The position numbers were made by a program, and so were the translations under genes. Source: an uncultured Prevotellaceae bacterium (GTDB lineage: Bacteria; Bacteroidota; Bacteroidia; Bacteroidales; Bacteroidaceae). From it: DNA of 38,777 bases. The notes under the pieces were generated by a model that did no database searches, was not told the origin of the DNA, and saw only the letters and a program-made list of their open reading frames with translations. The stretch is taken from NCBI GenBank assembly GCA_946406435.1, contig CAMJKP010000028.1, forward strand, positions 1 through 38,777, in the 5' to 3' direction. Shown in pieces: positions 1 through 7,049 of this stretch (its first letter is position 1; each line of letters starts with the position of its first letter).

Positions 1-54
1 TTTGATGCTCCTCCACTACACCCCCACTCTATCGCCCATTTATGAATGGGATTT

Positions 55-350
55 GGAACGGACTTACAACGGACCTGGAACGGTATTACAACGGACTTAC
101 TTTATACTGGAATAAGTAGGACTGTTTTAGATTTGAAAAAAGTCTATTTTTCGTTTTCATAGAGCCCTTACATACATTAACGTGTGGGTAACTCCCGACA
201 TTTTCTCTCAGAAAAAACCTTTACCCTTCTTCCTCCGTTATAAGTCCGTTTCAGGTCCGTTATAAGTCCGTTCTGCCTTCGCTCATCCTATAGTCAAAGG
301 AACGGACCTATAACGTATTCACATAGAGTTTGGTTAGGAGGCAGAAAGAA
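55..350. repeat. Word-palindrome element, AACGGACYTA words
   Basis: Words of the form AACGGACTTACA and AACGGACCTGG run in tandem at about 55-100. The same words recur inverted at 234-272 (AAGTCCGTT, AGGTCCGTT) and again at 300-315. The right flank at 326-350 (GAGTTTGGTTAGGAGG) matches the arms of the elements at 22518-22621 and 25231-25362. No coding signal was seen in 1-460 besides this. The region could fold into a long imperfect hairpin. Function unknown. Confidence 0.7.
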
Positions 351-398
351 GGGATAGCGAAAAAATAGCATGTGAAAAGCATTTTTTGAGCATTTTTC

Positions 399-429
399 TT
401 GGAGAATTGATATTTTTTTACTACATTTG
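399..429 (+). promoter_or_regulatory. Bacteroidetes-type promoter for the 84-aa ORF
   Basis: TTG at 399-401, a 20-nt spacer and TACATTTG at 422-429 fit the Bacteroidetes -33/-7 consensus. The start codon at 461 would leave a leader of about 25 nt. Confidence 0.5.
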
Positions 430-460
430 CCAATCGAATGACTAAAATACTTATACAATT

Positions 461-715
461 ATGGAAAAAACCAACACTAACAAAAAAATGAGACTGGTGG
501 TAAGATTCATCTATCGTATGTCTGCCACTCCTTCGTGTGATATCATAGAAATGGACAAAGATACTTGGAACAAATTCCTGAATTTGGAGTCTATGACAAG
601 CAGAATCAACATGGTTCTTAAGATTCTGGATAGGGAATATATGGCAGAGACAGTTCGTGAACTTGCATGGATCCCTCTGGATGACAATATGGAATTGGTC
701 GTACACACGGAATAA
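461..715 (+). CDS. Small hypothetical protein (84 aa)
   Basis: An 84-residue soluble protein without signal peptide or membrane segment. It opens with a lysine/asparagine-rich stretch (MEKTNTNKK), followed by a probable mixed alpha/beta body (RLVVRFIYRM, then a charged helix-prone centre) and an acidic end. I do not recognise the family. Its reality is supported by a well-spaced promoter just upstream (399-429) and a strong intrinsic terminator just downstream (746-771), so it is a monocistronic unit. The overlapping reverse-strand ORFs have no such signals and are shadows. The preceding 400 bases and following 600 bases are repeat-rich, so the gene sits alone in a repeat island. Confidence 0.7.
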   Translation: MEKTNTNKKMRLVVRFIYRMSATPSCDIIEMDKDTWNKFLNLESMTSRINMVLKILDREYMAETVRELAWIPLDDNMELVVHTE

Positions 716-745
716 AAAGCTCTATGTTATTATACATTTTTGCTA

Positions 746-776
746 CCCGCCTGTTATGGGCGGGCTTTTTTGTTTT
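746..776 (+). terminator. Intrinsic terminator after the 84-aa ORF
   Basis: The stem CCCGCC/GGCGGG (746-751 with 759-764) is followed at once by CTTTTTTGTTTT. It lies 30 nt after the stop codon of the small ORF. Confidence 0.85.
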
Positions 777-780
777 AATA

Positions 781-806
781 GAACGCAAAGACGCTGAGAA
801 ACAGAG
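781..806. repeat. Dispersed CGCAAAGACGC word, copy 1
   Basis: ACGCAAAGACGCTGAGAAAC belongs to a word family that also occurs at 1195-1222 (inverted), 4217-4260, 12368-12436 (both orientations) and 31134-31160. Here it directly follows the terminator of the 84-aa ORF. Confidence 0.7.
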
Positions 807-837
807 TTATTTTTATTATCCGCATTTAGCCGATAAC

Positions 838-1023
838 GCCCCGAAGGGGCAATGAGCCATTAGCCCATGGCATCGCCATGGGAGAAATAGAGGGATGGCT
901 AACGCCCTGTAAGGGCAAAAGCTCTAATAAGAAGCAATGCTTTTGCCCTTACAGGGCGAAATAACCAACGTCATCGTACATAGGGCGATGCCCTATGCTA
1001 TTGGCTTGTTGGGCTTTCAGCCC
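838..1023. repeat. Cluster of five perfect small palindromes
   Basis: Five hairpins occur in 186 bases: GCCCC/GGGGC (838-850), CCCATGG/CCATGGG (864-882), a perfect 20-bp stem (903-922 with 939-958), CATAGGG/CCCTATG (979-997) and GGGCT/AGCCC (1011-1023). Similar palindromes of the form AGGGC-ATCG-CCCT are common intergenic features in many bacteria. No ORF is present. No T-run follows any stem, so these are not ordinary terminators. Confidence 0.75.
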
Positions 1024-1035
1024 GTCACTTACATA

Positions 1036-1135
1036 ATAATTAATGCGATATTAACGTGATATTTGTGGAAATTAATGTTTCCTCACGGAGTGAGACATAT
1101 AATACCACATGAATAACACATTAATATCGCATTAT
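1036..1135. repeat. 100-bp MITE-like element, copy A
   Basis: The ends TAATGCGATATTAA and TTAATATCGCATTA are terminal inverted repeats. The centre carries CCTCACGGAGTGAG, itself a palindrome. A second copy at 4287-4388 is about 90% identical by eye over the full length, including the centre. No ORF of useful size lies inside. Confidence 0.85.
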
Positions 1136-1164
1136 TTTTTCTGATAAACCGTTTCCTTTTATTT

Positions 1165-1222
1165 CCCGTATCATTTGTGTGTTTCGTGTTCTGAAATAAA
1201 GACTTTGCGTCTCTGCGTTTTG
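1165..1222. repeat. CGCAAAGACGC word family, inverted copy
   Basis: The segment reads GACTTTGCGTCTCTGCGTTT at 1201-1220, the reverse complement of the word at 781-800. It thus brackets the hairpin cluster and MITE-like element in inverted orientation. Confidence 0.65.
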
Positions 1223-1323
1223 TTTTAAAACAGCCACAAAGGGCATAACGTTTTTTTCTGTCAAAAAAACTTTTTTTTGTGTTGTTTTTTTAAGAAAATG
1301 ATACATTGTAATGATTTTTTTTG

Positions 1324-1331
1324 TAACTTTG
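1324..1331 (+). promoter_or_regulatory. Probable -7 box for the BspA-like gene
   Basis: TAACTTTG followed by CAC fits the Bacteroidetes -7 box, about 75 nt before the start codon. No well-spaced TTTG is visible upstream, so the -33 box is weak or absent. Confidence 0.45.
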
Positions 1332-1405
1332 CACCCTGTAAAATCCGTTACATTAGGACTTTATCTGGATTTTTAAAGAGGTAATTATATTAACATTCAA
1401 AAAAA

Positions 1406-3664
1406 ATGAGAAGAAATTCAATTTCATTGATGCCGGCTGCCTCATGGCTCGGCAAAGTAAAGAGTGCAGCTATCGTGCTGCTCGTCATGCTATTCTCCTC
1501 CGCTACTGCATGGGCGGATGATAGTGGCACATGTGGTAAAAACCTGACATGGGTGTTTACGGAGAGCGACGGTACGCTTACCATTAGTGGTGAAGGCGAT
1601 ATGTATAATTATAACACTGCCAATAATGTGCCTTGGTATAATTATCGCGAACAAATCAAGAAAGTCATATTGCCTAAAGGACTGACATATATCGGTAGTT
1701 ACGCTTTCTATAAAGCTAAAGCTCTGAGAAAGATAAGTATTCCTGCAAGTGTCAGCAAAATCGCAAACTATGCTTTTTGTATCGTGGGGACAAAATACAC
1801 TAAAGGTTGCACTTTTACCGTTGCCAAAGGAAGCAAACTCACGACTATCCAAGGAAATGCATTCAATGGCTACAGAGGCGACATAGATTTGCGTGAATGC
1901 ACCAATCTGACCGATATCCCAAGATATACATTTCAAAATTACGAGCATGGCACCCTCATGCTACCAGTCAACATATCAACAATCTATAGGGATGCATTTA
2001 AAGGTGCAAAATTAGCGATTCATGTCGAACTTGATTGCAGGAACAGCGTTCTCTATGTCAACGATAAATATGAGGCTGTTAACCTAAAAACAGGACACAT
2101 GCGGGTGCCTATCAAGTCTCATCTTAGTATTAAATCTAATAGCAGTAAGAGAGTCGATTGCACATGCGTTTCCTTCAGGGACATTGCCATATCATTTGAC
2201 GAAAAAGATACAACCTACGTCATCTCCCAAAAGCGAGGATTAATTGATCTTGGTGCTAAATTGGCCAAAGAATTACAGAGTATAAGGCTCGAAGACCATA
2301 AGGTAAAACTTGCGGCAGACCTTAACTTCACAAATATGCCGTTAGACTGTGAGATTACTTCAAATCAAAAAGGAAACTTCATGCCAATCGATATTTATTC
2401 ATCTTCGATAAATTTCTCATTCGATGGGCAGGGACACACAATAAAGGGACTCAAATTCAGCGGTGAAGGAAATGTAGGACTATTCAGCAGCATCGGTAAG
2501 TATGCGATTATCAAGAACGTAACCCTTATCGCCCCAAGCTTTAGCGGCACTAATAGTATTGGCGGCATTGCAGGCAATAACAATGGTGGTAGTATTACTA
2601 ATTGTAGCGTTATTGCCCCATCTATAAGTGGCGATTCGTATCTTGGTGGCATTGCAGGCAATAACAATGGTGGTAGAATTACTAATTGTACCGTTATTGA
2701 TCCATCTATCAGTGGCACAGGTTCATTTATAGGTTGCGTCATCGGTAGTGGCAAAATCCCCGAAAGATGCGACTTCGATGTCAGCACGGGACTGGATATT
2801 TACGGTGAGGACGTGGATTTCCCATTTCTTGATGCAAGACTCGCCGAAAACAGGCCTCTCCTTCATCTGAATCTCGGCTATGGCATAACATCAACCAAAG
2901 CCATTACTATCAGAAACTACACTATGGGTGAGCTGTACGATAAAATATGGCTTTATGCAAATCGTGCGGGATATGATTTGGTAAATTACAAAAGCGAGGA
3001 AGTTACTATCAAGGATAACTCGTTCCAAATGCCACAGAAGAACGTGAGTGTTACGGCTGTATGGGAGCCTATGAAGGAGATCAGCCTTAAAGGCAGTCTG
3101 ATAGAGGATCTCAACTGGACAACCTTCTATTGTGGCGATGCAGGCTATCGTATTAATGAGGAAGAGAATGCCTGTGCCTATACTGCTACTGTGGGTGACG
3201 ACGTTATTACCTTGCACTTGCTTGGCAAGGTGATTCCAAAGGGAACTGCCGTTATCATTGTAAGCGAGGACAACGAGATCAACATGACTCGCGATGATGT
3301 TTCGGCTGCTGAGTATAGCGTTAAGAACGACCTTCGCGGTGTGGATATTCCTACGCTTCGCACTTCCCTCACCTCTAACGATGCCAAGACTCTCTATATG
3401 CTTAGCAACAAGAACAACAAGTTCGGTTTCCATAGCTTCGGGGCTACTAATGTTCCTGCTCGCAAGGCATACTTCACCATTTCGTCTTCGGCTAATGCCC
3501 GTCCGTTCAGCATGGTGTTTGAGGATGAGACAACTGCCATTCGTCAGTTACGCAAGGCTAATGCCGAATCATCTGTTTACGACTTGAATGGTCGTGCGGT
3601 TAATGGCAATAACCTCAAGCCAGGAATTTACGTTAAAAACGGAAAGAAGATTGTAGTTAAGTGA
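1406..3664 (+). CDS. BspA-like secreted protein with GLUG repeats and T9SS-like tail
   Basis: A 752-aa secreted protein. A signal peptide (about 1-37, hydrophobic IVLLVMLFSSATAWA) precedes a BspA/LRR_5-like domain (CGKNLTW, PWYNYREQIKKVILP, IGSYAF). GLUG-type repeats follow at about 370-450, including two near-identical 28-aa units (GGIAGNNNGG, TNC). The last about 35 residues (YDLNGRAV, LKPGIYVKNGKK) resemble the Por/type IX secretion C-terminal sorting domain; the M6 protease and the 353-aa protein in this window have similar tails. BspA-family proteins are usually adhesins or host- or matrix-binding surface proteins, but no ligand can be read from sequence. The start at 1406 gives the complete signal peptide. 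The ORF on the opposite strand at 1490-1948 is a shadow. A repeat element begins exactly at the stop codon. Confidence 0.85.
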   Translation: MRRNSISLMPAASWLGKVKSAAIVLLVMLFSSATAWADDSGTCGKNLTWVFTESDGTLTISGEGDMYNYNTANNVPWYNYREQIKKVILPKGLTYIGSYAFYKAKALRKISIPASVSKIANYAFCIVGTKYTKGCTFTVAKGSKLTTIQGNAFNGYRGDIDLRECTNLTDIPRYTFQNYEHGTLMLPVNISTIYRDAFKGAKLAIHVELDCRNSVLYVNDKYEAVNLKTGHMRVPIKSHLSIKSNSSKRVDCTCVSFRDIAISFDEKDTTYVISQKRGLIDLGAKLAKELQSIRLEDHKVKLAADLNFTNMPLDCEITSNQKGNFMPIDIYSSSINFSFDGQGHTIKGLKFSGEGNVGLFSSIGKYAIIKNVTLIAPSFSGTNSIGGIAGNNNGGSITNCSVIAPSISGDSYLGGIAGNNNGGRITNCTVIDPSISGTGSFIGCVIGSGKIPERCDFDVSTGLDIYGEDVDFPFLDARLAENRPLLHLNLGYGITSTKAITIRNYTMGELYDKIWLYANRAGYDLVNYKSEEVTIKDNSFQMPQKNVSVTAVWEPMKEISLKGSLIEDLNWTTFYCGDAGYRINEEENACAYTATVGDDVITLHLLGKVIPKGTAVIIVSEDNEINMTRDDVSAAEYSVKNDLRGVDIPTLRTSLTSNDAKTLYMLSNKNNKFGFHSFGATNVPARKAYFTISSSANARPFSMVFEDETTAIRQLRKANAESSVYDLNGRAVNGNNLKPGIYVKNGKKIVVK
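2561..2728 (+). repeat. Two 84-bp tandem coding repeats (GLUG units)
   Basis: Units starting at 2561 and 2645 are nearly identical at nucleotide level (GGCATTGCAGGCAATAACAA in both). They encode 28-aa GLUG motifs. The high DNA identity suggests a recent in-frame duplication. Confidence 0.8.
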
Positions 3665-3790
3665 AAAGTGAATAGAGAATAACGAATAATACTTAATACT
3701 GGTGGACACCAGTATGAGATTTCGAAGTGTTTCCATTCGGCGATAGCAGTATTAAGTATTATTCACTATTCGTTATTCACTATTCACTCT
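3662..3790 (+). repeat. Word-palindrome element GTGAATAACGAATAATACTT, copy A
   Basis: It begins at the TGA of the BspA-like gene. The left arm (GTGAATAGAGAATAACG, AATACTTAATACTG) is matched by an inverted right arm (CAGTATTAAGTATTATTCAC, then ATTCGTTATTCAC). The centre includes CGGCGATAGCAGTATT. A diverged copy lies at 4504-4642 in the opposite orientation, which is sense for glnN. Confidence 0.85.
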
Positions 3791-3796
3791 TAAAAC

Positions 3797-3973
3797 ATGA
3801 AGAAAATGAAAAAGGAATATATAGAGCCAACTATGCGCTTGGCTAATCTGAGACATAAATATCATCTCCTACAAAGTAGCGCAAAACCAAATATCTATCA
3901 GTTGAGCGATAAGCCATTCGGCACATACGATGATGATGATGATGAGATTGTCGATGATGATGATGTGATATAA
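3797..3973 (+). CDS. Small peptide A of a tandem pair (58 aa)
   Basis: A 58-aa ORF from ATG 3797 to TAA 3971-3973, too short for usual ORF filters. It starts MKKMKKEYIEP, has a mixed centre, and ends in an acidic tail (DDDDDEIVDDDDVI). The next ORF starts only 2 nt after this stop and shares both ends (MKREYIKP and DEDDVI). I infer a paralogous pair in one transcript, downstream of the BspA-like gene. Small Bacteroidales proteins opening MKKxYxxP are common beside secreted proteins, but I know of no assigned function. No signal peptide or membrane segment is visible. An encoded peptide rather than chance ORF is supported by the paired composition and the terminator after the second member. 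Confidence 0.65.
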   Translation: MKKMKKEYIEPTMRLANLRHKYHLLQSSAKPNIYQLSDKPFGTYDDDDDEIVDDDDVI

Positions 3974-3975
3974 TT

Positions 3976-4140
3976 ATGAAAAGAGAATATATAAAGCCTT
4001 GCATCAGCGTAGAAAGACTGATGAATGTCACCTCTCTACTTGTCGGCAGTAATAATGATCCTTACAATCAGCATAATACCACTCCTCTCAAGACATACAC
4101 GGGAGGAGATGAGACTATCGATGAGGATGATGTGATATAA
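3976..4140 (+). CDS. Small peptide B of a tandem pair (54 aa)
   Basis: A 54-aa ORF from ATG 3976 to TAA 4138-4140. It starts MKREYIKPCISVERL, has SLLVGS in the middle, and ends DETIDEDDVI. The start overlaps the context of peptide A's stop (TAATTATG), indicating translational coupling. A strong terminator follows 22 nt later. The layout of basic N-terminus, a short hydrophobic LLVGS stretch and an acidic tail could be a leader/core arrangement, but no modification enzyme or exporter is nearby, so calling it a RiPP precursor would be unsupported. The shared ends with peptide A suggest duplication followed by divergence of the middle. Confidence 0.65.
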   Translation: MKREYIKPCISVERLMNVTSLLVGSNNDPYNQHNTTPLKTYTGGDETIDEDDVI

Positions 4141-4162
4141 TCACGCAATATCATTAATACCA

Positions 4163-4200
4163 TAACCTGCATTCCCATTTTGGGAACGCAGGTTATTTTT
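4163..4200 (+). terminator. Intrinsic terminator after the peptide pair
   Basis: TAACCTGC...TTCCCA pairs with TGGGAA...GCAGGTTA, followed by TTTTT. This is a strong stem 22 nt after the stop of peptide B. Confidence 0.85.
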
Positions 4201-4216
4201 ATGTGCATTGGTTACA

Positions 4217-4260
4217 AAACGCAAAGACGCAGAGTATTTATACAGAACACAGAAGACACG
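4217..4260. repeat. CGCAAAGACGC word family, copy at 4217
   Basis: AAACGCAAAGACGCAGAG is followed by degenerate AACACAGAAGACACGGAAC. It is the same family as at 781, 1201 and 12368. It lies directly after the terminator of the peptide pair and next to the second MITE-like copy, the same neighbour order as at 781-1135. Confidence 0.7.
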
Positions 4261-4286
4261 GAACAAACGAAAATATATTTGCGTTG

Positions 4287-4388
4287 AAGAATTAATGCGA
4301 CATTAATGTGAAATTTGTGAGAATTAATGTTTCCTCACAGAGTGAGACATATAATACCGCATTAATAACACATTAATATCGCATTAAT
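4287..4388. repeat. 100-bp MITE-like element, copy B
   Basis: A near copy of 1036-1135 in the same orientation, with matching ends (TTAATGCGACATTAATGTG and TTAATATCGCATTAA) and the same centre (CCTCACAGAGTGAGACAT). No ORF inside. Confidence 0.85.
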
Positions 4389-4412
4389 TTTTACGATTAT
4401 CAGCATTCCACC

Positions 4413-4450
4413 AATTAAAAGAGCCACATAACCTCACGGTTATGCGGCTC
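4413..4450 (-). terminator. Probable glnN terminator
   Basis: GAGCC-CATAACC pairs with GGTTATG-GGCTC around TCAC (4421-4450). Read on the minus strand it is followed by TTTTAATT. It lies 200 bases past the glnN stop, beyond the repeat at 4504-4642. Confidence 0.6.
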
Positions 4451-4503
4451 AGCAAACTTAAACAACCAATAAAAGAAATAGATTGTTTATTTGTATTTCT
4501 TTT

Positions 4504-4642
4504 TAGTGAATAGTGAATAACGAATAGATAATAATACTTAGTGAAAAATACTGCTGTCGCCGTGTGGGAAGCATAACGAATACCTCATGTCGGTGGCAAC
4601 CAGTATTAAGTATTATTCGTTATTCACTTTTCACTATTCACT
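4504..4642 (-). repeat. Word-palindrome element GTGAATAACGAATAATACTT, copy B
   Basis: On the minus strand it starts 10 nt after the glnN stop with AGTGAATAGTGAAAAGTG and ATAACGAATAATACTTAATA, then a centre containing CGGCGACAGCAGTATT, then the inverted arm. It aligns along its length with 3662-3790 read on the plus strand. Both copies are therefore 3'-UTR elements in sense orientation to their host gene. Confidence 0.85.
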
Positions 4643-4652
4643 AACCATCATA

Positions 4653-6839
4653 TTAGCGGATGAAGAGCATCTCGCGATACTTAGGAAGTGTCCATACCTC
4701 GTCATCAACCTTAGCCTCGAGCTTGTCGATGTGGTAACGGATCTGATCCATAAGTGGCTCAACGGTATCGTGGTAAGCGATTGCCTTCTCACGCTCAGAC
4801 TCAATCTTGTTAGCTACGCGACGTGACTCTGTGAGTGCCTCGCAGCCTTCCTCGATTGCCTTAACGCGCTCTGAGATTTCAGAGATAAGAGCGAGGTTGC
4901 TTGCAGCAAGTACCTTGAACTCGTCGTCGCTGAGGATAGCCTTGAGGGCTGCTACGTTCTGAGCGAGCTTTGTCTGGTAAGCTACAACCTGTGGGATGAT
5001 ATGGTTGATAGAGAGGTCGCCGAAGATACGTGCCTCAATCTGAATCTTCTTTGTGTAGGTCTCCCACTTGATCTCGTTACGAGCTGCAAGTTCCTTAGCG
5101 TTCATAACGTTGAGTGACTCAAACATCTCGATTGACTCCTTGTCGAGGTAACGGTCGAAAATCAGCGGACAAGACTTCTCTACGTCAAGACCGCGCTTTG
5201 TAGCCTCTTCTACCCACTCGTCAGAATAACCGTTGCCGTTGAAGCGGATTGGCTTACAAGTCTTGATATCATCACGAAGAACAGAGATGATAGCTGCGTG
5301 GAGATCCTTACCACCTGCTACGAGAGCGTCAACACGCTTCTTGAAGTTAACGAGAGCCTCAGCAACAGCAGAGTTGAGGGCGATCATTGCAGATGCACAG
5401 TTAGCCTCAGAACCTACAGCACGGAACTCGAAACGGTTACCTGTGAATGCGAATGGAGATGTACGGTTACGGTCGGTGTTATCGATAAGAAGCTCTGGGA
5501 TTGATGGGATGTCGAGCTTGAAACCAGCCTTACCAGCGATAGCGATTGTATCGTCCTTAGAGTTCTCAAGATGATCAAGAACCTCTGTGAGCTGCTTGCC
5601 AAGGAATGAAGATACGATTGCAGGAGGTGCCTCGTTAGCACCAAGACGGTGAGCGTTGGTAGCTGACATGATAGAAGCCTTGAGCAGACCGTTGTGCTTA
5701 TATACACCCATGAGAGTCTCAACGATGAATGTAACGAAGCGGAGGTTGCCTACCTCATCCTTTGCAGGAGCGTGGAGGAGGATGCCTGTATCGGTAGAGA
5801 GTGACCAGTTGTTGTGCTTACCAGAACCGTTAACGCCGTCGAATGGCTTTTCGTGGAGGAGGCAGCGGAAACCATGATGACGAGCCACCTTCTTCATGAG
5901 TGACATGATGAGCATGTTGTGGTCAACAGCGAGGTTAGTCTCCTCGAAGATAGGAGCAAGCTCGAACTGGTTAGGAGCCACCTCATTGTGGCGTGTCTTA
6001 CAAGGAATACCAAGCTCGAGAGCCTGAATCTCAAGGTCGCGCATGAAAGCACTTACACGCTCTGGGATAGAACCGAAGTAGTGGTCGTCCATCTGCTGGT
6101 CCTTAGCAGAAGAGTGGCCCATGAGTGTGCGGCCTGTGAGGAGGAGGTCAGGACGTGCAGAGTAGAGACCCTCGTCAACGAGGAAGTACTCCTGCTCCCA
6201 ACCAAGATTTGACTGTACCTTCTTAACTTCTGGGTTGAAGTACTTAACAACGTCTGTTGCAGCTACGTCAACAGCATGGAGAGCCTTGAGAAGAGGTGTC
6301 TTGTAGTCAAGAGCCTCACCTGTGTATGAGATGAAGACAGTAGGAATCATCAGAGTATCGCCAATGACGAATACTGGTGATGTAGGATCCCAGGCAGAAT
6401 AGCCACGAGCCTCGAAAGTAGAACGGATACCGCCAGATGGGAAAGAAGATGCGTCTGGCTCCTGCTGTACGAGAGACTTACCCTCGAACTCCTCAATCAT
6501 GCCACCCTTCCAGTCGTGCTCAACGAATGCGTCGTGCTTCTCGGCTGTGGTGTCGGTAAGAGGCTGGAACCAGTGAGTACAATGTGTTACGCCAAGCTCC
6601 ATAGCCCACTTCTTCATGCCTTCAGCTACCTTGTCGGCAGTTGCACGATCAAGTGGTGCGCCGTTGTCGATTACGTCAAGCATCTTGTCATAGACCTTCT
6701 TAGGAAGATACTTGAACATCTTCTGCTTGTTGAATACGTACTTGCCGAAGAACTCCGATGGACGCTCTGCCGGTGCTGGGATTTCGATTGGCTTCTTCTT
6801 GAAAGCCTCAGCGACTACCTGAAATCTTAAATTTGCCAT
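4653..6839 (-). CDS. glnN: Glutamine synthetase type III
   Basis: A 728-aa cytoplasmic enzyme making glutamine from glutamate, ammonium and ATP. The length and the N-terminal MANLRFQVVAEAFKKKP are typical of the type III class (GlnN) found in Bacteroidales. Characteristic blocks include GGIRSTFEARGYSAWDP, VGWEQEYF-like NLGWEQEYFLVDEGL, RHNEVAPNQFELAP and NGSGKHNNWSLST, the last being the ATP/glutamate-site block of the GS fold. It has its own promoter at 6959-6990 with a leader of about 110 nt holding a small hairpin (CTCTCCC/GGGAGAG, 6871-6890). It sits beside glnK-amtB and asnB, consistent with ammonium assimilation. Regulation by nitrogen status is expected from the family and context, not shown here. 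Many shadow ORFs overlap it. Confidence 0.97.
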   Translation of the reverse strand: MANLRFQVVAEAFKKKPIEIPAPAERPSEFFGKYVFNKQKMFKYLPKKVYDKMLDVIDNGAPLDRATADKVAEGMKKWAMELGVTHCTHWFQPLTDTTAEKHDAFVEHDWKGGMIEEFEGKSLVQQEPDASSFPSGGIRSTFEARGYSAWDPTSPVFVIGDTLMIPTVFISYTGEALDYKTPLLKALHAVDVAATDVVKYFNPEVKKVQSNLGWEQEYFLVDEGLYSARPDLLLTGRTLMGHSSAKDQQMDDHYFGSIPERVSAFMRDLEIQALELGIPCKTRHNEVAPNQFELAPIFEETNLAVDHNMLIMSLMKKVARHHGFRCLLHEKPFDGVNGSGKHNNWSLSTDTGILLHAPAKDEVGNLRFVTFIVETLMGVYKHNGLLKASIMSATNAHRLGANEAPPAIVSSFLGKQLTEVLDHLENSKDDTIAIAGKAGFKLDIPSIPELLIDNTDRNRTSPFAFTGNRFEFRAVGSEANCASAMIALNSAVAEALVNFKKRVDALVAGGKDLHAAIISVLRDDIKTCKPIRFNGNGYSDEWVEEATKRGLDVEKSCPLIFDRYLDKESIEMFESLNVMNAKELAARNEIKWETYTKKIQIEARIFGDLSINHIIPQVVAYQTKLAQNVAALKAILSDDEFKVLAASNLALISEISERVKAIEEGCEALTESRRVANKIESEREKAIAYHDTVEPLMDQIRYHIDKLEAKVDDEVWTLPKYREMLFIR

Positions 6840-6958
6840 TGTCTTAATCTTTTATTGAGCCTCTTGCCATCTCTCCCAAACGGGAGAGACTTTGAGGGGC
6901 AAAGTTATAAAATCTGTTGTTTTTTTCCTAAATAACCTTTGGTCTAAGTTTGCGGGTG

Positions 6959-6990
6959 CAAAATTAGTAATTTTTTATGAGTTAACCAAA
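6959..6990 (-). promoter_or_regulatory. glnN promoter
   Basis: On the minus strand TTTG (6990-6987), a 20-nt spacer and TAATTTTG (6966-6959) followed by CAC fit the Bacteroidetes consensus exactly. A second TAACTTTG at 6907-6900 lacks a matching -33 box. Confidence 0.75.
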
Positions 6991-6998
6991 TGATATCA

Positions 6999-7042
6999 TG
7001 TACAATGTACAATTTACAATGTACAATTATCAATTATCAATT
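6999..7042 (-). repeat. Word array GTACATTGTAAATT / GATAATT
   Basis: Read with the porin gene, it begins 8 nt after the porin stop: two TTGATAA words, then TTGTACATTGTAAATTGTAC and further GTACAT words. Similar GTACAATTTAC words follow glnK at 10893-10929. Confidence 0.8.
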
Positions 7043-7049
7043 AGCCTGC

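Noticed and set aside
1490..1948. A 152-aa reverse ORF inside the BspA-like gene
   Set aside because: Overlaps the signal peptide and LRR_5-like part of a clear gene; no family features.
3797..4140. RiPP or bacteriocin cluster
   Set aside because: No modifying enzyme, peptidase-containing ABC transporter or immunity gene lies nearby; only the peptide layout is suggestive.
1036..4388. Insertion sequence or composite transposon
   Set aside because: No transposase ORF or fragment is visible in or near the repeats, and no clear target-site duplication was found by eye.
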